Part shown: in pieces, positions 41,067 through 49,162 of the stretch
Numbering within the stretch: the first letter of the stretch is position 1
How the letters are laid out: every line of letters begins with the position of its first letter
From: Tabrizicola sp.
GTDB lineage: Bacteria; Pseudomonadota; Alphaproteobacteria; Rhodobacterales; Rhodobacteraceae
DNA: 64,000 bases
Assembly (NCBI RefSeq): GCF_022842145.1
Contig: NZ_JALHQD010000007.1
Coordinates: 203,159 to 267,158 of the forward strand
Direction of reading: 5' to 3'
Translations under genes and position numbers: made by a program
Notes under the pieces: model-generated
The model's database searches: none
Told to the model about the DNA's origin: nothing
The model's input: the letters and a program-made list of their open reading frames with translations, nothing else

Positions 41067-41561
41067 TCAGCGACCCGAGACGCGATACCCCGCATCGCGC
41101 AAGCACTGCGCCGAGTAGACCCGGTCGCGCGCGCCATAGATCGTCGCCGTGTTGGCGCAGCCGCGCGGCAGGCGGGGCTTGAAGCCCTCGGCCCGCAGGC
41201 AGCTTTCGGGGTACAGCGTCACTGACCGCTCCGTCCCGTCGATGGAGATCGCGCAGACCGCGGGCACCCGTTTGGACGAGACCGGCTCGGGTTCCGGAAG
41301 CGGCACGGGGACGGGTACGGGGGCAGGCTTGTCGTTGTCTTTCAACTCATGCGCGATGGCACCCACCACCAGAGCCGCGATCAGCGCCTTGGCAAGATCG
41401 TTCTTGCTGTCTGCCTTGGCCGGGATGGTCGTCGCCAGCACCACGGCCAGAGCGGCGGCCCCGCCGGTCAGCATGGCGGCGAAGCGGCGGGCGGAAAGCG
41501 TCGTCTCGCTGATCCCCCGCGAGGCGATGCGGTGCGACCGGCTGGTGAAGTCTACGGACAT
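41067..41561 (-). CDS. Exported protein with proline-rich linker, unknown
   Basis: A 164-residue protein of unknown function. A hydrophobic segment (LTGGAAALAVVLATTIPAKA, about 31-50) would serve as signal peptide or anchor after an unusually long, basic N-terminal region. A second short hydrophobic stretch (ALIAALVVGAIAHEL) is followed by a PAPVPVPVPLPEPEP linker and a C-terminal domain with four cysteines (VCAIS, ESCLR, RGCAN, AQCLR) likely to be disulfide-bonded in the periplasm. AGGAGG lies 6 bases before the ATG. I do not recognise the family. Confidence 0.65.
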   Translation of the reverse strand: MSVDFTSRSHRIASRGISETTLSARRFAAMLTGGAAALAVVLATTIPAKADSKNDLAKALIAALVVGAIAHELKDNDKPAPVPVPVPLPEPEPVSSKRVPAVCAISIDGTERSVTLYPESCLRAEGFKPRLPRGCANTATIYGARDRVYSAQCLRDAGYRVSGR

Positions 41562-41738
41562 GGATGCCTCCTGATGCGATCTTCTTGGTCTTGAGGGGAT
41601 CGCAGCACACATACTGATCGACCCGGTAACCAAGCCTCGCCCCGGGGCTGTGGGGTAAGCAATATCGCTGCCCTGCTAAGGCATAACGGTGTGGGAAAAC
41701 GGACTTGCTATCGGATAACACGCGACCAAAATCAGTCG

Positions 41739-41753
41739 TGATATTGAATATCA
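41739..41753. promoter_or_regulatory. Perfect 15-bp palindrome upstream of the small secreted protein gene
   Basis: TGATATT-G-AATATCA is a perfect AT-rich inverted repeat 58 bp before the ATG at 41811. It is a candidate binding site for a regulator, possibly the winged-helix protein encoded next to it. Confidence 0.5.
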
Positions 41754-41810
41754 ACGCGTGTATGCGCATTGTCCGTCCGAGCCGAGCGGCTCCTTCCGGG
41801 GACCATAAGA

Positions 41811-42095
41811 ATGAAAACCTTCCTCACCTCAGCGGCACTTGCCCTTGTCCTTGCCGGACCGGTGGCGGCGGAATGCTATGCCGACTACAAGGCCAAGCGT
41901 GACGAACCGCTGAAGCTGATCTACGGTGTGGCACAAGTGTCGGACGGCAACTGTTCGCCCGGGGCCGCTGAAGGCGAATTGACGCCGAGGCTGGCCGCGG
42001 ACGGCTGGACGCTTCTGACGGTTTTGTCCACGTTCGGGCCCGAGGGCCTTGAGGAAAGGAAAGCGAGTGCCGGAGAACACTTCCTCCGTTACTGA
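41811..42095 (+). CDS. Small secreted protein, unknown
   Basis: A 94-residue protein with a signal peptide (MKTFLTSAALALVLAGPVAA, cleavage near 20) and two cysteines in the mature part (ECYADYK and DGNCSPG). The rest (EGELTPRLAADGWTLLTVLSTFGPEGL) looks like a small folded periplasmic domain. I do not recognise the family. The downstream membrane winged-helix gene starts 28 bp before this gene's stop, so the two are translationally coupled and probably work together. Confidence 0.65.
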   Translation: MKTFLTSAALALVLAGPVAAECYADYKAKRDEPLKLIYGVAQVSDGNCSPGAAEGELTPRLAADGWTLLTVLSTFGPEGLEERKASAGEHFLRY

Positions 42096-42771
42096 AAGCC
42101 TGAAGGCCGGCAACCGCGTGGTTGCCTTCGGAATTGCCGCCATCGTCCTGATTCTCCTGGCCGCCGCGCTGTTCCTGTTCCTCAACCTCCCCGATGCGAA
42201 CGCTTTCAACGCGCGCGTCGAACGGCTGTTCGTGGAAAACGACGATCTGAACACTTTGGCCGAGATCAAGCTTCTGGAGATTCTGGCGCAGTCGGGTACC
42301 TCTTTTTCCGAGGTGTTGATCAGCTACCGCAGCGTGATCTTCGTGCTTCTGCTGTTCTCCACCGCGCTTCTGGTGTCATCGCTGTTCTTCCTTGTGATGA
42401 TCATCGCACTGAACCGCCGGATTTCGGCGATCCAGCGGTCGGGCATCCAGGTCTCCAGTCTTATGATCAGCCGCGAGTCGCGGGCGGTCTATATCAACGA
42501 CCTGGAATTCGCCCTGACCGAGGCGGCGCTGGAAACCCTGTCCGTTTTGGCGGAAGCCCGGATGGACGACGAGGTCCTGACCGGCGCGCAGATCGAGGCG
42601 GTGATCTCGGGGCGGAACGAAGCGGACTGCGACGAGGCGGCCGGGGCGACGCGGGTGAAGCGTCTGCGCGATACGCTGGGCAACCAGCTGGTCAGCGAAC
42701 TTCTGGTCAAGACCATCGCCCGGCGCGGCTATATGCTGGCCGTTGGCAAGGACACCATCAAGATGATCTGA
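42067..42771 (+). CDS. Membrane-anchored winged-helix protein
   Basis: A 234-residue protein with two transmembrane helices (about 19-41 and 88-115), an exported loop of about 45 residues between them, and a cytoplasmic C-terminal domain (about 143-230). That domain resembles the OmpR/PhoB winged helix: VYINDLEFALTEAALETLSVLAE, then ATRVKRLRDTLGNQ and LVKTIARRGYML, which corresponds to the recognition helix and the R-G-x-G-Y wing. This is a ToxR/CadC-like layout turned round. The GTG at 42067 has AGGA 6 bases upstream. It overlaps the small secreted protein gene by 29 bp. Confidence 0.65.
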   Translation: MPENTSSVTESLKAGNRVVAFGIAAIVLILLAAALFLFLNLPDANAFNARVERLFVENDDLNTLAEIKLLEILAQSGTSFSEVLISYRSVIFVLLLFSTALLVSSLFFLVMIIALNRRISAIQRSGIQVSSLMISRESRAVYINDLEFALTEAALETLSVLAEARMDDEVLTGAQIEAVISGRNEADCDEAAGATRVKRLRDTLGNQLVSELLVKTIARRGYMLAVGKDTIKMI

Positions 42772-42778
42772 AACGCAA

Positions 42779-42806
42779 AAGGCCCAGGTCCTGCGACCCG
42801 GGCCTT
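42779..42806. terminator. Bidirectional terminator between the winged-helix gene and tRNA-Lys
   Basis: AAGGCCC (42779-42785) pairs with GGGCCTT (42800-42806), with GGTC/GACC inside. The minus-strand side runs into TTTTGCG, so it probably ends the tRNA-Lys transcript as well as that of the upstream gene. Confidence 0.75.
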
Positions 42807-42814
42807 CTGTGTGG

Positions 42815-42890
42815 TGGTGAGCCGGACAGGATTCGAACCTGTGACCCGCTGATTAAAAGTCAGCTGCTCTACCAACTGAGCTACCGGCCC
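42815..42890 (-). tRNA. tRNA-Lys (TTT anticodon)
   Basis: On the minus strand the cloverleaf is complete: acceptor GGGCCGG with CCGGCTC, D-arm GCTC...GAGC, anticodon loop CTTTTAA giving anticodon TTT, T-arm CACAG-GTTCGAAT-CCTGT region, and encoded CCA at the 3' end. Confidence 0.96.
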
Positions 42891-42988
42891 CACGAGGCGG
42901 CTGATTAGTCGTGGCGTTGCCGGGGGTCAAGGGCGAAAACGTGCGGCACTGGCAAATCTTGGACCGTCGGCGTATATGCCATCGGATG

Positions 42989-43825
42989 ATGGATAGCCTT
43001 GCGCAAACTGGCCTGCCGTTCATGAAAATGCATGGTGCCGGCAACGACTTCGTGGTGATCGACTCGCGTGGGCGCGGGGCGGTGATGTCGGCTGGGTTGG
43101 CGCGCGCTGTGGGCGACCGGAATCGCGGCGTGGGGTTCGATCAACTGGCCGAGATCACCGATGCCGCCGAGGCCGATTTCGGGCTGGTGTTCTGGAACAG
43201 CGATGGCAGCCAGGCGGGTGCCTGCGGCAACGCGACCCGCTGCGTATCCGACTATGTGATGCGCGACCTTGGGGTCGAAACCGTGTCGCTGGTGACCGCC
43301 CGGGGCCAGCTACGGGCCGAGCGCGCCGCGGACGGCCGGGTCTGGGTCAACATGGGTGAGCCGCAACTGGACTGGGCCTCGATCCCGCTTGCGCAAGAGG
43401 TCGATCACCTGCATCTGCCGCTGCCGGGCGATCCGGTGTCCGTCGGCATGGGCAATCCGCATTGCGTGCATTTCGTTCAGGATGCGGCAGGCATCGACCT
43501 GGCGGTCCTGGGGCCGAAGATCGAGCACGATCCCCTCTTTCCGCAGCGGACCAACGTGGAATTCGCCGAACTTCTCTCGCCCTGCCGGATGCGGATGCGG
43601 GTGTGGGAGCGGGGAACCGGGATCACGCTGGCCTGCGGTTCGGGCGCCTGTGCCGTGGCGGTGGCCGCGCATCTGCGCGGGATGATCGGACCTCGGGTCG
43701 CGCTGGAGGTGGATGGCGGCACGCTGGAGGTCGACTGGCGCGACGATGGCGTCTGGCTGACCGGCCCGGTGGCGCGGGTCTTCGACGGAATGCTGTCGGC
43801 GGACTACGTGGCGGCAAACAGATGA
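42989..43825 (+). CDS. dapF: Diaminopimelate epimerase
   Basis: A 278-residue enzyme converting LL- to meso-diaminopimelate for lysine and peptidoglycan synthesis. The two catalytic cysteines lie in the paired motifs GACGNATRC and LACGSGACA, and the N-terminal [13 protein letters not shown] matches the family. The ATG at 42989 or 42986 gives the usual length; the frame is open further upstream without family sequence. Its stop overlaps the mtaB start by ATGA. Confidence 0.95.
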   Translation: MDSLAQTGLPFMKMHGAGNDFVVIDSRGRGAVMSAGLARAVGDRNRGVGFDQLAEITDAAEADFGLVFWNSDGSQAGACGNATRCVSDYVMRDLGVETVSLVTARGQLRAERAADGRVWVNMGEPQLDWASIPLAQEVDHLHLPLPGDPVSVGMGNPHCVHFVQDAAGIDLAVLGPKIEHDPLFPQRTNVEFAELLSPCRMRMRVWERGTGITLACGSGACAVAVAAHLRGMIGPRVALEVDGGTLEVDWRDDGVWLTGPVARVFDGMLSADYVAANR

Positions 43826-45084
43826 ACGTCGCTCCGAAGCCCCCGGTTTTCGCGACGCTGGGCTGTCGCCTGAACGCCTATGAGACCGAGGCAATGAAGG
43901 AACTGGCCGCCGCTGCGGGCCTGTCCGAGGCGGTGATCGTGAACACCTGCGCGGTGACGGGCGAGGCGGTGCGGAAGGCCAAGCAGGAGATCCGTCGGCT
44001 GTCGCGGGAAAACCCCGGGGCGGCTATCATCGTCACAGGCTGCGCGGCGCAGACCGAGCCCGAGACGTTCGCGGCCATGCCCGAGGTCACGCGGGTCGTG
44101 GGCAACCACGAGAAGATGCAGGCCTCTACCTGGGAAGGCATCGCGGCGCCTGACCTGATCGGGCAGACCGAGAAGGTCCAGGTCGACGACATCATGTCGG
44201 TGCGCGAGACGGCGGGGCACCTGATCGACGGATTCGGGCGGCACCGGGCCTATGTCCAGGTCCAGAACGGCTGCGACCATCGCTGCACCTTCTGCATCAT
44301 TCCTTACGGTCGCGGAAACTCGCGGTCGGTACCGGCGGGGGTGGTGGTCGAGCAGATCAACCGGCTGGTGGACCGCGGGTTCAACGAGGTGGTGCTGACG
44401 GGTGTGGACCTCACCTCCTGGGGGGCTGACCTGCCGGGGGAGCCGCGCCTGGGCGATCTGGTGCGGCGGATATTGAAGCTGACCTCGGTGCCGCGGCTCC
44501 GGATCAGTTCCATCGATTCCATCGAGGCCGATCCTGCTTTGATCGAGGCGATCGCGACGGAGCGGCGGTTGATGCCGCACCTGCACCTGTCCTTGCAGGC
44601 GGGGGATGATCTGACCCTGAAGCGGATGAAGCGGCGGCACCTGCGGGACGACGCGATCCGGTTCTGTGCCGAGGTCAAGGCGTCCCGGCCGGAAATGGTG
44701 TTCGGGGCGGACATCATCGCGGGCTTCCCGACCGAGACCGAGGAGATGTTCCGCCGGTCGCTGGACCTGGTGGAGGAATGCGGGCTGACCTTCCTGCATG
44801 TCTTCCCCTTCTCGCCCCGCAAGGGGACCCCGGCCGCGCGGATGCCGCAGGTTCGGGGGCCGGAGATCAAGGAGCGGGCGGCGCGGCTGCGGGCCTTGGG
44901 CGACCGGGTGCTGGGCGTGCATCTGGCGGGGCAGGTGGGGCGGGTCCATCGGGTGCTGACCGAGGGACCGCGGGTGGGGCGGACCGAGCAGTTCACCGAG
45001 GTGGCCTTCGGGGCCGACCAGCCGGAGGGGACGATCCTGGAGGTCCGCATCGCGGGGCGGGACGAGGCGCGGCTCCTGGCTTGA
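43822..45084 (+). CDS. mtaB: tRNA t6A37 methylthiotransferase MtaB
   Basis: A 420-residue radical-SAM enzyme that adds a methylthio group to N6-threonylcarbamoyladenosine at position 37 of tRNAs. The N-terminal UPF0004 domain carries cysteines for the auxiliary cluster (LGCRLN, NTCAVT, TGCAAQ). The radical-SAM CxxxCxxC motif is CDHRCTFC in [18 protein letters not shown], and LSLQAGDD and [13 protein letters not shown] follow. The C-terminal TRAM domain is recognisable in the [12 protein letters not shown] part. The N-terminal pattern separates it from MiaB and RimO. It is translationally coupled to dapF. Confidence 0.92.
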   Translation: MNVAPKPPVFATLGCRLNAYETEAMKELAAAAGLSEAVIVNTCAVTGEAVRKAKQEIRRLSRENPGAAIIVTGCAAQTEPETFAAMPEVTRVVGNHEKMQASTWEGIAAPDLIGQTEKVQVDDIMSVRETAGHLIDGFGRHRAYVQVQNGCDHRCTFCIIPYGRGNSRSVPAGVVVEQINRLVDRGFNEVVLTGVDLTSWGADLPGEPRLGDLVRRILKLTSVPRLRISSIDSIEADPALIEAIATERRLMPHLHLSLQAGDDLTLKRMKRRHLRDDAIRFCAEVKASRPEMVFGADIIAGFPTETEEMFRRSLDLVEECGLTFLHVFPFSPRKGTPAARMPQVRGPEIKERAARLRALGDRVLGVHLAGQVGRVHRVLTEGPRVGRTEQFTEVAFGADQPEGTILEVRIAGRDEARLLA

Positions 45085-45186
45085 ATGCCCGCGCGTGGTG
45101 CGGAGCTACGGCGTAACGAAATCAATGGGTTGCGTTTGGGCGTTAGGGGTTTCTTAACTACCTGCGGTCGCGCCTGACCCCGCGTC

Positions 45187-45311
45187 GTGAATCGAGCGCT
45201 GACGCGCAAGTCCTTGTCTCGCCTCTGCGCGCGAAGAGCGCGCAACCGGCTCGGACGTCGGGGGCGCTTCGCCCCCCGAACCCCCCGAGGATATTTGTGC
45301 AAATGTGAAAG
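45187..45311. repeat. Dispersed intergenic repeat after mtaB
   Basis: 45187-45254 is the inverted partner of 20283-20351 in the rhaT-rhaP spacer. A 7-bp GGGGGCG/CGCCCCC hairpin (45260-45276) follows. A 23-bp stretch at 45289-45311, including GATATTTGTGCAAATG, is repeated exactly at 55544-55566. The order is element, hairpin, 23-mer. The hairpin may double as a terminator for mtaB or the DUF1513 operon. The 258-bp gap between mtaB and the convergent DUF1513 gene has no coding sequence. Confidence 0.8.
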
Positions 45312-45342
45312 GGCTTGGCCGGGTCGCGAAACCGGGCCGCGG

Positions 45343-46389
45343 TTACGTCAGGGCGACGAGGTGGTTGTCCCATTGCGTCGCCCCATCGGCGAGCGGGACG
45401 AGGCCGTTGTCGTCGGCGAGCCACACCGCGCCTTGGCCATCCGTGACGGTAAAGGCCCCGCCGCTGGCTGCCGCACCGCAGAGGTCGGGGCGGTGGTGGG
45501 TGGCGACGTGTGCCCCGCTGGCGTCGAAGAACATCACGGCGCCACCCTTGGGCGAGGTGATCAGAACGCGGTCGGGCGTGGCGGCGATGGAACCGGCGTA
45601 GCCCTGCATCGTGAAGGCTTCCGCTTCGGGTGGGGTGCAGAGCCGTGGTGCCGCCCCCGGCGTCCAGAGGCCAAGTTGCGGCACGGGCTCGGCCGGGTCG
45701 CCCTCCCATTGCATGGCGAAGGCGATGGTGTCGCCCTGCAGCGCAAGGTGGCGGATCGAGTTCTGGTGGAGGTCGGGCAGGTCGATCTGGTCCAGAAGCG
45801 CGCCGTCTTCGGACAGAAGGGTCAGGTTCGGACGCATCTCGGCGATGTTCAGCTTGGCGCGGTCCACCGGGTCGGTCCTGATCCCGCCGTTTGCGACCGC
45901 AAGGCGGCCATCGGCGAGGCGCTTGATCTCATGCGGGCCGGTCCCGTGGCTGGGCCAGTCGGTCAGTCGGCTGTAGTTCGCGGTATCCCACAAACCGATG
46001 CGGCCTTCGGAGGTCTCTGCCACGACTTCCGAGGTCATCAGCAGGGTGCCGTCCCGCGAAAAGGCACCGTGGCCGTTGAACTGCATTCCTTCGGGCGGGG
46101 TCAGGCGGTGACGGGTCGCGCCGGTGGCGCAATCAATCACCAGGGCGAAGGTGCCGGGGCGGCGCGCGAAGGCGACCGCCTCGGCGCGTGTCGGATGGGC
46201 GGCAGCGGCGTGACCGCGGCCGGGCAGCGCGATCTGGAACAGGCTGGCTCCACTGGCGGAAAGACCGTGGAGGAAGAAGTCCTCCCCGCGTTTTCCGGCA
46301 GCCAGGAAGGCTGGGGCGCCAATCGCGGCCCAGGTCAACCTGGGTGCAAGGCCGGCGGCCAGCGTGGCGAGGAAGGTACGACGTTGCAT
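45343..46389 (-). CDS. DUF1513 domain protein
   Basis: A 348-residue protein of the DUF1513 family, a predicted beta-propeller. The N-terminus MQRRTFLATLAAGLA has the twin-arginine motif, so it is probably exported folded by the Tat system to the periplasm. Repeated blade segments with GHGAFSRDGTLLMTSE and NGGIRTDPVDRAKLNI can be seen. The family is typically encoded with imelysin and di-heme oxidoreductase genes, as here, and is presumed to take part in iron uptake; its biochemical role is not known. The start overlaps the imelysin stop (TGATG). Confidence 0.85.
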   Translation of the reverse strand: MQRRTFLATLAAGLAPRLTWAAIGAPAFLAAGKRGEDFFLHGLSASGASLFQIALPGRGHAAAAHPTRAEAVAFARRPGTFALVIDCATGATRHRLTPPEGMQFNGHGAFSRDGTLLMTSEVVAETSEGRIGLWDTANYSRLTDWPSHGTGPHEIKRLADGRLAVANGGIRTDPVDRAKLNIAEMRPNLTLLSEDGALLDQIDLPDLHQNSIRHLALQGDTIAFAMQWEGDPAEPVPQLGLWTPGAAPRLCTPPEAEAFTMQGYAGSIAATPDRVLITSPKGGAVMFFDASGAHVATHHRPDLCGAAASGGAFTVTDGQGAVWLADDNGLVPLADGATQWDNHLVALT

Positions 46390-47390
46390 CAGTCGCCATC
46401 CTGCGAGTTGAAGCCAAGCTCGACGCCCAGCGCGGGGCCAAGCTCGGCAATCGCGGTTTCGCGGGTGGTGCGGACGGCCTGCTGCAGGATTTCCCATTTC
46501 AGCCAGGTCTGCGGATCAGCGAGGCCGTCGATCTGGGGGTCGATTGCATCGGCAAGGGCGATTGCATGGTCGAAGGCGGACTGAGTTTTGGGGCTGTCGG
46601 GGTCGAGGGTCAGGGCGAGGTCCCGCAGCGCCGTCAGGGACAGCGTGATGTTGCGCAGCGACCGGGCGGAGGCGTGGGCCTCGGCAAGGTCGGGGCGGGG
46701 TTTGTCGAAACTGCCGAGGGGCCGTCCGATGCGGCGGTCGGCAAGCATTTCAAGGCCGGTGGCAAGCTGGGTGAAGAGGGCCTGCGTCGCCTCGTCCGGT
46801 GTGAGGAAGCGGTCGTTGCCGGCCGTGCCTGCCGTCTGCATCAGTGCGCCGAAGGCACCCCAGTCTTGCGCCAGTCCGTCGGCGGTGGCGGCCAGATCAT
46901 CCGCGGTCGCCTGGATCAGCGGACAGGGGTCGCTGGGCAGCGCCTCGGTCGGATAAAGCAGGCGTTCAAGTGCGGGCAGGCCGCGGGCGGCGACGGATTG
47001 CTGGGCCATCGCATCCGCTGCGGGCGGGCTTTCCAGCAGGGCGCGCTGGGCCTTCCAGCCAGAGCCTTTCGCGTCGGGCCAGAAGAGGACGGCAAGGCCG
47101 CGACCGTCCTTCTCGGCGGGGCCGAGGGAGATGTGGGCGACCTGCATCCAGGCGTCCCAGGCAGCGTGGAAGGCGGGGCGAAGGCTGTCCGGCTCGCAGG
47201 TCTGGATGTCCGCAAGGGACTGGGTCGCCTCGGCGAAACTGGTGAAGCCGGGCAGGATGTGGTCCTGGACCACGGCGGCGGTGTCTGCAGTGGCGGGCAG
47301 GGAAACCAGGGCCATCGCAAGACACCAGCCCGTGCTGCGCAGGGCGCGTGGACGCGGGGCGGGGCGCTGGCTTGCGGGGGTGGTTGGCAT
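46389..47390 (-). CDS. Imelysin family protein
   Basis: A 333-residue helical protein of the imelysin (peptidase M75) family. An N-terminal hydrophobic stretch (STGWCLAMALVSLPATADT) after a Pro/Arg-rich leader is likely a signal peptide. The family motif GxHxxE is only partly kept: the corresponding segment reads ARGLPALERLLYP, lacking the His. This suggests loss or change of metal binding relative to IrpA/EfeO. It lies between the di-heme oxidoreductase and DUF1513 genes, with overlapping start and stop codons on both sides. Confidence 0.85.
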   Translation of the reverse strand: MPTTPASQRPAPRPRALRSTGWCLAMALVSLPATADTAAVVQDHILPGFTSFAEATQSLADIQTCEPDSLRPAFHAAWDAWMQVAHISLGPAEKDGRGLAVLFWPDAKGSGWKAQRALLESPPAADAMAQQSVAARGLPALERLLYPTEALPSDPCPLIQATADDLAATADGLAQDWGAFGALMQTAGTAGNDRFLTPDEATQALFTQLATGLEMLADRRIGRPLGSFDKPRPDLAEAHASARSLRNITLSLTALRDLALTLDPDSPKTQSAFDHAIALADAIDPQIDGLADPQTWLKWEILQQAVRTTRETAIAELGPALGVELGFNSQDGD

Positions 47391-48895
47391 CAGAGGCTTT
47401 CCAGGAAGGCGAGGAGTGCTGCGCGGTCCTCGGGTTGCATGTCGGCGACGGCATCGCGCTGGCCCTGGGCTTCGCCGCCGTGCCAGAGGATCGCCTCCAA
47501 CAGCGAGCGGGCACGCCCGTCATGGAGGTATTCGGTGTGGCCGGACACTTGGGCGGTCAGGCCGATCCCCCAGAGGGCCGGGGTTTTCCATTCCGATCCG
47601 GTCGCGCGGCCCTCGGGGCGGTTGTCCGCAAGGCCTGGACCCATGTCGTGCAAAAGAAGGTCGGTGTAGGGCCAGATCAGCTGGAAGCTTTGCTCGGGTT
47701 GCCCGTCCAGGCGGTGGGTGACGTGTTTCGGGGTGTGGCAGCCGGTGCAGTTCAGGCTGTGGAAAAGCTCTTTGCCGCGCAGGACCTGGGGGTCGTCGAT
47801 GTCGCGCCGTTCGGGGACGCCGAGGTTGCGGGAGTAGAAGGTGACGAGGTCGAGCGACGGCTGGTCGACCTCGAGCCCGTCGCGGATGCCCGGTTCCTGG
47901 CCGTGCGGGGCGTCCACGCAGGTGGGCTGGGTGGCGGTGCAGTCGCCCCAAGGGTCGGGGTGAAGGGGGGTGGACAGGCCCATGTCGCCTGCGAAGGCTC
48001 CGGCGGATTGTTCGCGGACGGTGGGCGCGCCGGCTTTCAGGCCGAAGCGGCCAAGCATGGGGGTGCCGAATTCGGCGGAGGGCACGATCTGGGGAAGGCC
48101 GGAGATGCCGTCCTGGTTGGCGTCGTCGGGGTCGGCCTTGGCGAGGATGTCGGCGGCGGGGATCGCCTCGAGCAGGCCGAGGCCGATCATCTGCGGGGCC
48201 ACGCGGGGGGAGAGCATGAGGCCGTCGGCCGGGGGGCCGTAGGCGGGGTCGGTGAAGCTGTAGGCGGGCGTGCGGAGGGAGACGGTGGTGCCGTCGGCAA
48301 GGATGACGGGGGTTTCGGTCCAGGTGATGTCCATGCGGCCTTCGGCGGGCTGGCCGGGGGCGGCGAGGTCCTGGAGTTGGCCGCCGTAGGTGGGGTCGGG
48401 CGAGGTGGCGATCCAGTCTGCGATGCCGTCGGGGACGGGGCCGCCGGGGACGGAGAGGCGCAGGAACATCGATACGTGCGAGGCATCGGCGTCGGGCGGC
48501 GTATGGCCGCGGCCGTCCTTCAGGTGGCAATCCTGGCAGGCGCGGGCGTTGTAAAGAGGGCCGAGGCCGTCGGAGGCAAGCGTCGAGGCGGGGGAGGCGA
48601 CCCAGGTCTTGCGGAAAAGCGCATTGCCAAGCTTGAAGTCCATCTCGCGCTCGAAGGGCATGTTGGCGGAGTGCTGGCTGAAGGCGTCGGCGGTGGTGAT
48701 GGCGCGGACGGTGGCGGCGCCGGCGGGCTTGGCTTCAAAGGGTTCAGGCTTGGTGAAGTCGGTTGGTGCGGCAAGGACGGTGGCGATCTTGGCGTCCTCC
48801 GCAGGGGTGCGGGGGATGACGGGGAGGTGGGGATCGTCCAGCGTCTGGGCGAGTGCAGGGGCGGCGGCGAGGCAAAGCAAGAGGGAAAGGCGCAT
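47390..48895 (-). CDS. Di-heme oxidoreductase family protein (DUF1111)
   Basis: A 501-residue periplasmic c-type cytochrome-like protein. A signal peptide (MRLSLLLCLAAAPALAQ, cleavage near 17) is followed by two heme-attachment sites, ACQDCH (about residue 124-129) and NCTGCH (about 395-400), in the family's conserved places. It probably oxidises or reduces iron or a thiol for the partner imelysin. AAGGAGG lies 5 bases before the ATG at 48895. A promoter can be placed at 48915-48944. Its stop overlaps the imelysin start. Confidence 0.88.
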   Translation of the reverse strand: MRLSLLLCLAAAPALAQTLDDPHLPVIPRTPAEDAKIATVLAAPTDFTKPEPFEAKPAGAATVRAITTADAFSQHSANMPFEREMDFKLGNALFRKTWVASPASTLASDGLGPLYNARACQDCHLKDGRGHTPPDADASHVSMFLRLSVPGGPVPDGIADWIATSPDPTYGGQLQDLAAPGQPAEGRMDITWTETPVILADGTTVSLRTPAYSFTDPAYGPPADGLMLSPRVAPQMIGLGLLEAIPAADILAKADPDDANQDGISGLPQIVPSAEFGTPMLGRFGLKAGAPTVREQSAGAFAGDMGLSTPLHPDPWGDCTATQPTCVDAPHGQEPGIRDGLEVDQPSLDLVTFYSRNLGVPERRDIDDPQVLRGKELFHSLNCTGCHTPKHVTHRLDGQPEQSFQLIWPYTDLLLHDMGPGLADNRPEGRATGSEWKTPALWGIGLTAQVSGHTEYLHDGRARSLLEAILWHGGEAQGQRDAVADMQPEDRAALLAFLESL

Positions 48896-48914
48896 CGGTG
48901 CCTCCTTTGCGGAA

Positions 48915-48944
48915 GTCATATCCCCGGTATGTTGACAGTTTCAA
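48915..48944 (-). promoter_or_regulatory. Probable promoter of the di-heme/imelysin/DUF1513 operon
   Basis: On the minus strand TTGAAA (48939-48944) and TATGAC (48915-48920) are 18 bp apart and 19 bp before the ATG. Within it, TTGA-N5-TCAA forms an inverted repeat that could be a regulator site. Confidence 0.5.
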
Positions 48945-49018
48945 TCGGAAAATTCTGTCCAGGCATATGGGCCGTTACCGGGGACGTTGCGAACGGTGAT
49001 CTAAGGCGGACAAACTTC

Positions 49019-49028
49019 GGGGGGGGGG
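49019..49028. repeat. Ten-G homopolymer tract
   Basis: A run of ten consecutive G residues lies 124 bp upstream of the di-heme oxidoreductase start and about 75 bp beyond its predicted -35. Tracts of this length are prone to slippage. Confidence 0.85.
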
Positions 49029-49120
49029 CGACGAAAACGATTGCGTAATTAGCGCAAATCGCGCAAAAGAGTTCCGTTCGATCGGTGCGCGTAACGAGTT
49101 GCATGGTATTCCTAGCACCT

Positions 49121-49148
49121 TGGTCCGGCCGCTGCTGCGGTCGGACCA
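49121..49148 (-). terminator. Hairpin downstream of the LacI gene
   Basis: TGGTCCGGCCGC (49121-49132) pairs with GCGGTCGGACCA (49137-49148) with one mismatch and a 4-base loop, 14 bp after the regulator stop. No strong U-tract follows. Confidence 0.65.
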
Positions 49149-49162
49149 TCCAATGCCCCGCG

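Noticed and set aside
47348..49048. 566-codon plus-strand frame
   Set aside because: Antisense to the di-heme oxidoreductase gene, Gly-rich without domains; the CxxCH motifs are on the other strand.
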